Shown here in pieces: positions 54,940-64,000 of a stretch of 64,000 nt of DNA. The stretch comes from Chlorophyllum brunneum (taxonomy: Eukaryota; Basidiomycota; Agaricomycetes; Agaricales; Agaricaceae). Made by a program: the position numbers and the translations under genes. The notes below the pieces were generated by a model. It ran no database searches. It was given only the letters and a program-made list of their open reading frames with translations, and was not told the DNA's origin. Position 1 is the stretch's first letter. Every line of letters starts with the position of its first letter. The DNA is taken from positions 2,976,001 through 3,040,000 of the forward strand of contig OY756144.1 of assembly GCA_963576785.1 (NCBI GenBank), written 5' to 3'.

Positions 54940-57900
54940 ATGTCCCGCCCTTTCCTTGGTCGAGGAGGCGTCCGAGCCACTCCCGCCGGGCCCCAAGCTA
55001 GGCGAGGTCGCGGTCGTGGAACACCCATTCAGCACAGCGCGGAATACGATTCTCATGTAAAGACTGTTGGCGTAAGGCGCCCAGGCTTTGGCATTTCTGG
55101 AAAGCCCATTCGAGTCACCGCCAACTACTTTCGTACTACGATTCCCGACAAGGTCATTCACCATTATGACGGTCAGTGGCATCCTTTTCATTCGATCCAC
55201 AAGCTGATACCCTACGTTAGTTGGTATGTCCTTATACGTGCTTACGTTTATCGATATATGCGACCTCTAACTCAATCAAGCCATCTTCCCGGACGAGCAA
55301 AAACTGCCTGCACGGTTAAACATGCTCCTGATCCAAGAACTTCAAACTTATACTGCTCCGGACGTTTTTCAAACCCCTGCTGCATACGATGGTCGCAAAA
55401 ACATGTTTGCCATTGAGCAAATTCCATTTGGTGACGCGGAATCAAAGGAGGTAGGTTGTTTCGTGGTCTTCTGATCATCCTTACTCAGAAGTGACCGTAG
55501 TTCTATGTTACTTATCCGCGGGCGAGCGGGTTTCCTTCCGGAAGTAAAGCACCAAAGGTCTATAAAATCAAGCTCACGAAAGTAGCCGAGATCAATCCAG
55601 AGTTTGTTGTAGCTCACCAACGTCCCTTTATGATCTAACCGACTGCTCAGGGTCCTTCAGCGCTTCCTACTTGGAAAGCAGTCATATGACGGCGCTGCAA
55701 CAACGGCGATCACAGTAGGACAGTCATTTCAATAAGCATACATTACTCTTATAGTCACTTCAGGCGATGAATGTCGTTGTGCGTATGCAACCATCCATGC
55801 GGTATACATCCAACGCTCGGTCCTTCTTCATTGAAGATGACCAAGATGAGCGAACTGGCGATTTGAGGAACGGTCTACGACTCTGGCAAGGATATTTCCA
55901 GTCAATCCGTCCCGCCGGAAAGAACGTCCTGATCAATATTGATATCGCAACTGGTGTCGTCTTTGAGGCTGGACCCCTCATCCGACTCTGCCAGGGCCAT
56001 CTCAAGAGACGCAACAACAATGATGGTCTTATCCCTGTCGAGTCTGGAGGGACCCTTCAAGATCGCGATCGTTTGAAGCTACAGAGATTCGCCCATGGTC
56101 TCCGTATCACGACTCGATCGGGTACCTCAACCAGCAACAACGTCGCCCGTGTTCTTCGCAAGTTCAGTAGCCACGGAGCGAGCAGGCTATACTTCACGCA
56201 TGACGGCAAAGAAAAGTCAGTAGCCCAATATTACCACGAAATTCTAGGGCGCCCTCTACAATATCCTGACATGATTTGTGCCGAGGTGTGATTTCCGCCG
56301 TCTGTAATGCTGCAAGTTAGCCTTTATCGATTATCATCATAGGTTGGAAATGGTGCTTTGGTCCCTTTGGAACTGTGCACAGTTATCAAAGGTCAACTGG
56401 CCCGACAGCAGGTTCCCCCGGAATGCGCACGAGACATGGTTAACTTTGCGTCTAGACCACCCGCTCAGCGTCTTCGTAGGATCACAGAAGCTCCCTCTGT
56501 AGGTGATGTCCCTGTATTTCATTTGCGGTCTGCTATATAGACACCATGACAGAAACTGGGGTATACTACATCGCCGTATGTTCAGCAATTCGGTCTCAGT
56601 CGCGAACCGGAAGGCCCTATATCAATCAAAGCGAGGGTGTTGGATGCACCAGCTCTTGCCGCAAAAGAGTTGGACAAGAAAGGGAGCATCGCCTCTAGAG
56701 CATTTGTAGGTCTGTGCGCCCTTGGTCGAGTACCTTTCTCACATTGAAACTTTAGGTTCCGTCGAAAGGCGCATGGAACATGTTAGGCTGTCCTCTTTCT
56801 GAGACAGACTCGTAGCTGATCTACGATTTGACAGGGACAAGAAGAGATTTTATACGCCTGTGCCGAAAATTGGTCACATTGCTATGTTTGTCCTCGAAAC
56901 CGCTGATAAATTCAAACTCGATGATGCGAATGCCTGTTTCATTGTCCTGCGTTCTGTGCTGATTGACCTTGGTAAGTAGAGGCCCTCTCTCTGGAACGTG
57001 GCAGACTCAGATCTTGCCTAGGCATCCCAGTACCTGCAGTGCTTCCCGTGCGGCGTCAGGGAAATCCCCAGGGAAATATTATTCAACAACTAGACGACTT
57101 CGTTGATAAAGTTAGGGCAAAGTCTGGCTACCCTCCTCAACTCATAATCGTTGTTCTTCCAGAGTTGGGGAATGATCTATATACTGCCGTTAAACAGTAA
57201 GTTCTCAGCTTGTGCACAGCGCATAATTTACTCATTTTCGATCGCTCCGGAGTTTTGGGGATGTACAAGTGCGTGGAATTTCTCGATCATTTCCGTTCGA
57301 TCCTTATCACCTCTTTAGATGGGGATCATAACCCAGTGCATGAAATCCTCTAGGTGCAAGCTAGAGAATCCCCGTTCCTATAGTCTTCAGTCCCCGTGCA
57401 GACCCCCATCCGCACCTGTACAATATTACTCCAACGTGGCTCTCAAGTGAGTGAGAACATTTTGGTAGACATTAAACTAAACTCTCTGCTAGAATTAATG
57501 TCAAGCTCGGCGGCGTCAATATGATTCTGAACCCAGGAGGTTCGAGCTCTATCACCGACCCGCTCAACCCGACCATCATCATGGGTAGGAACCGATCAGC
57601 CTGTTTGCGTATTGATTCTGACTTCCGCTCCAGGTGCCGACGCCGTCCATCCAGCTCCCGGAGCAAACGGGAAGCCCTCTTACACCGCACTAGTGGCTAA
57701 TATTGACTCAAATATGGCCAAGTTTGTTGCCGGTGAGTGGGGATGCTAACTTGTACGTAGGTAAAGGTTGAATTTGTTCGTAGCGACTCGTATCCAGGAT
57801 TCTCGAGTGGAGATAATTCATAACCTCAAGGAAATGGCGATTGTACGGACCATGTTAGCATTCCGATTGCTCTAGGCTCACGTTTGCGCCCTAAAGGAAA

Positions 57901-58999
57901 CGTTGAAGAAATGGCAAGAAAGTAGGAAGGATGGCGATGGGAGGAAAACGGCGCGTTTAATATTCTACAGAGGTGACCTCTTCCTCCTTCGCCTCTGATG
58001 ATCGTCTGATCATTCTTGCTAGATGGCGTTTCCGAGGGCCAATTTCCGAAAGTATTGGAGGAAGGTAAGTGCTCATGGGCTGCGTATCTCTAACTAATTT
58101 CTTCCTATCCGTATGTACCCAGAACTGGCTTCCCTGAAGGGTATGTTTGGTATTATTTCCGTACTCTTGTATAATCTTATTGGAGTAGAGGCTTTGCAGG
58201 AGCTTCGGATTGATGCCAAGATTACTCTTGTCGTCGTAGCGAAGCGCCATCATGTACGGTATGCCACTGTTCCTCAATTTTAAGTCAATATCAAGATAAT
58301 AACTGTTCTCCAGTTTCTTTCCAAGACCAAACGATCCGGATGCTATCAAAGGCAATTGTCCTCCAGGCACCGTTGTCGATGAAGAAGTAGGCCATCCAAT
58401 CGAGTTCGACTTCTATCTCCAAAGCCACGCTGGAATCCTTGGAACCAGTCGTCCTTCTCATTATTCTGTGAGGTTTTCTTGTATAGGCGTGTTTCATATT
58501 TGCTGAGGTTGGGTCATATTATAGGTCCTTCATGATGTAAGTACAGAATCCGTTTGGTGGCGATCGCTAACGACATTGATATTGTACAGGATAACAACTT
58601 CAGGTGCTCTGATTTAATACAGAGTTGCAAATCCGTCGCTGATCAATTTCCTTAGTGCCGATACCCTACAGAAGTTCACCTATCACCTCTGCTATACTTA
58701 TGCCCGAGCAACTCGAGCTGTTTCGATCCCAGCACCTGTCTACTGTGAGGATTAGTTACCATTGTCACCGAACATGAATGGTTGACTGCGCCACAGACGC
58801 CGATATTGTCTGTTCCCGTGCCAAGAACCACTACGACCCTTATTCTCGCATCCCTGAGGCTGACCCTCACCTGGTCGATAAAGCTGACAAGGATCTCGAG
58901 GCCCACAAGGCAGCGTTCAAACCCCTGCATAAAAATGTTGAGCGACTCATGTACTTCTCTGTGAGTTCTGGTGTGCATAGAAATCCTGTTGATGTCTGA
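54940..58999 (+). CDS. AGO: Argonaute (RNA-guided slicer), more than 20 exons
   Basis: All exons join in frame from [17 protein letters not shown]. An Arg/Gly-rich N-terminus (RRGRGRG) is followed by ArgoN ([16 protein letters not shown]), linker 1 ([14 protein letters not shown]), and PAZ with its end block [20 protein letters not shown]. Mid follows with [16 protein letters not shown] and [15 protein letters not shown], then PIWI. PIWI carries the full tetrad: Asp in GADAVHP (57,639-57,641), Glu in SRVEIIHNL (57,810-57,812), Asp in [10 protein letters not shown] (split by an intron at 57,972/58,023), and Asp in [14 protein letters not shown] (58,802-58,804). DEDD is the arrangement in slicing-competent fungal Argonautes. 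Length is roughly 900 residues. The C-terminus reads MYFS and may continue to TGA 58,997-58,999, or splice to a TGA at 59,012-59,014. It would act in RNA silencing, for example of retroelements. Confidence 0.95.
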
Positions 59000-59014
59000 T
59001 ATGTTCTGTAGTGA

Positions 59015-60064
59015 TACTTTGCCTGTACATGCATAGCACCGTGTGAGATATCGGAACGACGAATAAGATAGGAATAAGATAGGCCTCATAACCTTGTGAA
59101 AAACATTTGTCCTCTGTTTTTCTTTCGCTTCATGTGTCGCACCAGTCGTTTTCGGGTACGTCAAACCGCAATTCCTCCCTTCGTCAGCAAGGGAAGGGAA
59201 TATGTTCGATGTTAATTCACAGACGACTCTTCACGAAAAGTAGCATGTATCCTCCTTTTTGCCCTAGATACTGTTGCGGTCGCGGTATGGAGGGGTTGAT
59301 TACACAAGTAGTGATGACGGACCAGCCACCTCCAAGTTCAAGGTGTACCTTGGTGCGGGGTGCAACTTTTTGCTTCTAGTATACTGACTAGGCGGCAGCA
59401 AAATTCAGAACCCGTGCTTTCCCATCGTAAGTTCATTGTTGGGGATATCATTTGATCGTCTGAGTGCTTGGACACTATAAGAGGACCCCGACACCTACTA
59501 CATTTTCCGTGGCTCCTCGGTTTTGATATTATTTCCTCTCTGTCATGGAGATATCATCCGTATTGACCAGAAAGCAAAAAAGTGTCACCGGATTAACAGG
59601 TTGCGCCAAGTCCGACGATACGCGGCAAGTTGACTTGTTGCACATTGCTACTTTCACAGAACTCCACAACCTGGTCCACTCCGAGCGGGGTCGGAAGCAG
59701 GTACCATTTGATTCCTGTGGCATTTTTCTTTCTTTCCGTGGTTCTGATCTTCGCCTAGCTCTTGGTGCATCGCAGAGGAAGTGCACCTGTGCGAGTCGAC
59801 ATCACCTGAGTTGAACAACGTGATCGTACTGATAACAATCTCTCTGCAATGGGTGGTTCGCTCAGCATGACTGCAAGAAATGTGGATTTGAGACCCGGAA
59901 GTCACGATTATTTCAATTATACGAAGACTTGCTGCTTCTGCTGCTTCGGACCTCAGAACCGGGGTAACATATGGTACTCGTAATTAATGATTCGCACGCG
60001 CTGATCATCTGTTCCCGCCCATTGTCGCTATGTGGGACTTACCAGACTTCGCGAGAGTTCAGAG
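59015..60064. other. Intergenic region after Argonaute
   Basis: Open frames at 59,107-59,379 and 59,545-59,814 have no known motif and no clear promoter. No RNA gene or repeat was seen. Confidence 0.4.
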
Positions 60065-60071
60065 TATAAAA
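60065..60071 (+). promoter_or_regulatory. TATA box of the small secreted protein gene
   Basis: TATAAAA lies 43 bp before the ATG at 60,108, giving a short 5' leader. Confidence 0.5.
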
Positions 60072-60107
60072 GTATGGTAGGAGGGAAATATTACTATATC
60101 ATTTATC

Positions 60108-60943
60108 ATGAAATTCGTCTTTCTCGCAGCGATATTTGTTGTGCCTATTGCCGCCATCAATCAGTATACGTTGATTGGTTAGTGAACTGGACACCGGAGA
60201 TATGCCAAGCACACTAATTACTTGTCTTTGGATAGGGAACGTACCTAAGCCGGCGACTTGTGGTAACTCGGGTGTACTTCCCGCTGGTGGATGGATTGCC
60301 AATAAACGATGCGGCTATGTCATGGGTACTGCAATTGCTGGACATAGATTTGATGTTGAGTCCACTGATGGGACTAATTATCACTATGGTCGCTACCGAG
60401 GTAGTGCGGGCAACTTTTGCACGTATTTGGTTCCAGCGGTCCGCACCACGTTCCCTGTTCGCTGTTTCTTTAACTGAATTTTCTGCCTAGGCCTTGGACT
60501 TGAACACCCGAAGCACTATTGCGTCTTCGTGTTCCTCAGGGACAGCTGCTGCCATGTGTGATCGTAATGCATTTGGACGTGATTTTGACGCACCTCCCCA
60601 CCAGGGTAATGGTGCCATTATCGTCCCCGTCAACCTTGCTAGTTGCCCGGGATTCTACAATTATTTCGTTGTAAGTTTTGTCAGTTGTGGATAGTTTCAA
60701 GGGGATGTTGAATACGTGTAGGACTCTACCTTCCAATCGGGGACTTTCCAGGATCCTGTACCCTTCAATATGGGGTTGACGACGAGTGGAGGATACCGTT
60801 ATACAACCCGTGATGGCGTGGCTAGTATGGTCCGGGCTACTGTCGCTGAATACGGGCAGGTGTTATGGTTCTTCGTCCCTCGTTCTTGTATTGCTGCACA
60901 GCTGCCGGGAGGATTGAATAATGATGGGGGGGACGGGTGTTGA
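60108..60943 (+). CDS. Small secreted Cys-containing protein
   Basis: ATG 60,108 opens the signal peptide MKFVFLAAIFVVPIAAINQ. An intron follows (60,179-60,237). Exons then give NVPKPATCGNSGVLPAGGW, NKRCGYVMGTAIAGHRFDV, LDLNTRSTIASSCSSGTAA, CDRNAFGRDFDAPPHQGNG, PVNLASCPGFYNYF and the C-terminus QLPGGLNNDGGDGC. Two further introns are present. The one near 60,440-60,490 has uncertain ends, with donors GTTCCA or GTCCGC both keeping the frame. At least seven Cys suggest disulphides. No family is recognised. It could be an effector or a wall protein. Confidence 0.7.
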
Positions 60944-61037
60944 TTGTTCTTCTATTACTTAGTAACCAGAAAGATTTTCTAGTAACGAACAGCTACTTAA
61001 GAATGTAGTGGGAACCTGCAGATGTCTGCTGATACGT

Positions 61038-62353
61038 CTAACGTTGATCATACTCTTCTTGCCCAATACCCATCAGCTCTCCGAGTTTTCGAGCGATAGC
61101 GTGTGCGCCGTCTCCACTGAACATAATGTTCATGTTTGCGAATGTTGCATCAGCTTCGACGCGGCTCCTTGTGAGCATCTTTTCCTCGAATCGTCTCGAT
61201 GCTGTGTGCCAATCAACCTTCTCTTCCACATGTAAAAGAATGGCATGTGAGAGATCAAGTGCATCTGTCAAAGCTAGGTTCACTCCGGCCCCGGCGAAGG
61301 GGGTCATGACATGGGCGGCATCGCCAATCATGGTGATGCTTCGATAGATATAATAAGTCACGAGAAAAAGTAGTGAGAGTTGGGCGGAACATACCCAGGG
61401 CGTGTTTCCCATTTCGTTTCAGTCGGAAGCATATACAAAGGGCGAACGACAAGTGGGCCATCACTTCGTAATATCATATCCCTACCCAATACATCCCAGT
61501 GCTTATACATGCATTCGATTATCTCTGCCTTTGATCTCACATTATCCGCCCAGTCGATACCGCAGGTTGTAGTCCAGTCCTCCGGGACGCGAACCATCAC
61601 ATACGTCCGGATTGAGCCATCCCCGAGTCGTTGAGTTAGGAGACCATTACTGTCACCAAATTGGAAACAAGAACCCGCCCCAACGCGCTGTGCAAGGTCA
61701 GGGTACTCATTAGCAATGTTGTCGATCCGAGCTTCAACACAAGTGATTCCGGAATAGAACGGTTTCTCATCTGTCACGAGACCCCGAACGCGGCTCCAAG
61801 TACCATCCGCACCCACTACAAGTTCGTAAGCCCCTTCAATACGACCATCTTCGAACTGGATATTGAACTTTGGGTTGTCCTTGGTTGAGGTCGTGTCCTC
61901 TAAAACAGTGGTGACCTTTCTTCCCCATTTGACTGTTCCCTCCTCCAAAGAGTTCAGTAACATTGACCGTAGCACAAGCCTGTCGATTTCTGGTCGGTCC
62001 TCGAACTCCGCCTCTCCATCATCGGCCCATGCGACCGTGCCATCCTTGTCAAGGATTTTGAGCGCTGCTCCCTCCTGTCTGGCATGCTTATGGAATTCGG
62101 GAAGGAGGCCAGCTTCAGTGAGGGCGATTTGTCCGGTATTACGGTGGATGTCCAGAGTGCCACCTTGTGAGCGACCATGAGGAGATGGATCGAGCTCAAA
62201 CAGATCAAAGGGAATGGATTTGAGCTGCAGAAGTCGGGCAAGGGTGAGACCTCCCGGGCCACCTGCAATTAGATTAAGTATTAGGAGTGCGAAAAATATG
62301 GATTGACTGGACGTGCACATACCCCCAATGATCGCGATTCGTGGTAAGGTCAT
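61038..62353 (-). CDS. FAD-dependent monooxygenase (PHBH/TetX fold)
   Basis: MTLPRIAIIGGG starts the Rossmann motif, which after a short intron continues GPGGLTLARLLQLKS. FELDPSPHGRSQGGTLDIH follows, then the DG motif VVGADGTWSRVRG. A second intron near 61,390-61,335 precedes the GD motif MIGDAAHVMTPFAGAGVN, which binds the FAD ribityl chain. The C-terminus reads LGELMGIGQEEYDQR. These three motifs define class A flavoprotein monooxygenases, which hydroxylate aromatic or polycyclic substrates using NAD(P)H. The full-length match to TetX-like proteins suggests a small-molecule oxidase. Substrate is unknown. No break is seen after splicing. Confidence 0.9.
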
Positions 62354-62729
62354 CGTGAATTTTACCGTTCTCTGGTGCAGATGTTGGTTGATAAACCGCC
62401 TTGGTGCTGAAGAAGCGTTCAGGCCCTCGATATAAAACTCGCGAGCCTCCGAAGCCGGTCACTACGCAATTGCGCCGGCAAAGCTAGGCGGCCTGAATAC
62501 GAAACACTACGGCCACAGCTACCATGTTCGCTTGACACAAGAGAGAATAGCCGATGAGTATTGACGCTTGTTCTGAACCATGGAGAGGAACAATGTTGCT
62601 AGGGAGGTTTGTCGCAGGCCCAGCAGACAACAAACAAACAAACACGACTTGGTATCTCGATTAGATAAGTCGGCGCCTATATGAAAGTATTCGAAGGCAC
62701 AGGATCCAACTTCACCATGACCTTCTTTG
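62354..62729. other. Divergent promoter region
   Basis: This gap separates the minus-strand monooxygenase start from the plus-strand DUF6699 gene, so both promoters probably lie here. No motif stands out. Confidence 0.4.
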
Positions 62730-64000
62730 ATGTTCGACCCCAACCAGCCACCTCCATTAGTTAGGCCTGGAGACCCAGACGATGGTTTCTTTAATGCGTT
62801 CCCTGGTCATCGGGGACCGCAACACTCAGGAATGCCTCCAGGCAGTCCGTGGCCACGTCCTCACGATCCTACTCCGCAATGGCTCCAGTCCTCTCCCACA
62901 TCTGCACCCCCACCTTGGCTGAATGGACAACCAAGCTTTCCTGCTCATTCTTACTCCCATTCATGGGGTCACCCATCACCGTTCAGCCGCGGGCAGATCG
63001 ATTTGGCTCCCAATGATGCATGGAACCAGGGCCCAGCACCCCTACCTTGGTCTTCGACGATACCGACACGACCCCTAGAATCGACATTTGGTCAAGCCGT
63101 AGCTCCCAGTTATTTCGGAGCCAATAAACATGCTCCAAATCCTTCAAGTCCGAGCCATAGCCCTTGGAACAGCCTTATCCGCTCAATCTCAGAGCGCGCA
63201 TCGCCTCACTCAGCTGCACCGCAATGGATGCCACCATCCAACCAAGGTTGGGAAAATGCTCGACCCAAGTCTGCAGGTCCAGACAGGAGGGCACGCACAC
63301 CATTTCAACCCGCTCGTGTGGGCACACCAGCACATCTCATGCCAGACACTTGGGATGAGACGAATTTGGCAAGAAGACCTAGGGACTGGAGGGCTGATTA
63401 CAACCCCCGAGCATCGTTTCTATCTTCTATATCCGTTCTACCTTCGGTACTTAAAGGCCAATCAGATGTACAAGGTATGACTCCTCCTGTTTCCACTGGT
63501 TGCGATGTAGCTGATCGCATCTCGCACCGCAGAATTCACAGATACCGTTAAACGACGGTTATGCTCACTTTTAGAACATCATCCCACTCATCCCCCCATG
63601 TATCATGACCTCCGTCTGGACCCACTTCATCCCTCTACGCTTGTACTGCACGCCTCCTCGAGTGATTATCGGAATCCTTTCAGTGAGCTTGACATGGCTC
63701 AATTCGCTACTTCTCCAACCGCAAACATACTTCGTTTGTATCACCCACGCCTTCCCTGGTATATCGACGTTCATGCTACGCACCCTAACGGTGTAACAGT
63801 GCTTGACGTGCTCAGCCAAGTCTATGCGGCACTAATGCAACAGATAATGCCGAGGCATTATTGGAACGAGGTACTGAGCGAAACTGACCGGAGAGAGATT
63901 GGGAAGGCGTATCAGAGACGGGTGGCATTCCTAGGCGACGGGAGAGAAAAGGGCATACTTTGGATCGACTTTCTGTGCGATGAAGTGATCTTCGAAGGGC
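62730..64000 (+). CDS. DUF6699 domain protein, cut by window end
   Basis: The first true ATG is at 62,730 (MFDPNQPPPLVRPGDPDD). A Pro/Ser/Trp-rich N-terminal region of about 245 residues follows, with many WxxP-like spots (HSWGHPSPFSRG, SSPSHSPWNSL). After an intron (63,475-63,532) comes the DUF6699-type domain: HPPMYHDLRLDPLHPSTLVL, LPWYIDVHATHPNGVTVLDV and VYAALMQQIMPRHYW, then WIDFLCDEVIFEG at the window edge. The role of DUF6699 is unknown. The frame is open to the end, so the C-terminus is missing. Confidence 0.8.

Noticed and set aside
54940..59014. Argonaute as a pseudogene, because no long open frame exists
   Set aside because: Every interruption coincides with a GT-AG intron, and the spliced product contains all domains and catalytic residues.
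62727..62732. Start of the DUF6699 protein at 62,727
   Set aside because: The codon there is TTG. The first ATG is at 62,730.
1..64000. CRISPR array, prophage or integron structures
   Set aside because: No regularly spaced repeats and no bacterial genes. The sequence is a eukaryotic nuclear genome with spliceosomal introns throughout.

Overview
The window is nuclear DNA of a filamentous basidiomycete, most likely an Agaricomycete. The genes on the right are cut by many 45-60 bp GT-AG introns, the promoters are fungal, and several families are typical of mushroom-forming fungi: degenerate protein kinase-like genes, basidiomycete P450s, a 7-TM family ending in an SR(A/V)L-GGQQ-YL block, DUF6699, AANAT-type GNATs and an RNAi Argonaute. 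The species cannot be named from sequence alone. Exon structures were assembled by eye.

Positions 1-26,900 are a nested retrotransposon graveyard. A decayed Ty3/gypsy element (1-11,380, + strand) has its reverse transcriptase split by a 5'-truncated LINE tail (2,020-2,427). It is split again by an internally deleted LINE on the minus strand (3,524-8,961), which itself carries a younger plus-strand LINE (6,210-8,251). A second gypsy gag on the minus strand (11,780-13,372) comes next. A Ty1/copia element (14,256-23,182) sits inside a P450 fragment and holds a further LINE (16,946-18,807). A LINE carrying only ORF1 (24,245-26,406) splits a kinase-like host gene. Target-site duplications were read directly for five insertions. 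Most stop codons in the elements are explained by C-to-T/G-to-A changes, and the older copies are depleted in CpG.

Positions 27,695-31,870 hold a cytochrome P450 and a ComA-type phosphosulfolactate synthase-like gene, in the same orientation. Fragments of both recur, rearranged, at 14,040-14,255, 23,195-23,760 and 31,575-31,870, so this locus was duplicated and broken up. From 31,880 to 37,150 the DNA is gene-poor but holds two small paralogous zinc-finger genes with an intron just after the finger.

Positions 37,150-54,900 hold a GIT1-like MFS transporter, a secreted GH24 muramidase (minus strand), an AANAT-like acetyltransferase, a 156-residue membrane protein reconstructed from four exons, a PHO84-like phosphate transporter, and a 7-TM protein gene with one in-frame stop. 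Positions 54,900-64,000 hold a structurally complete Argonaute with a DEDD tetrad, a small secreted protein, an FAD monooxygenase (minus strand) and a DUF6699 protein that runs off the end.

Two phosphate-type MFS genes and an Argonaute lie within 30-40 kb of dense retroelements, but nothing shows a dedicated gene cluster. The most unusual items are the LINE derivatives that keep both ends but lack the reverse transcriptase, the zinc-finger pair, and the rearranged P450/ComA duplications.
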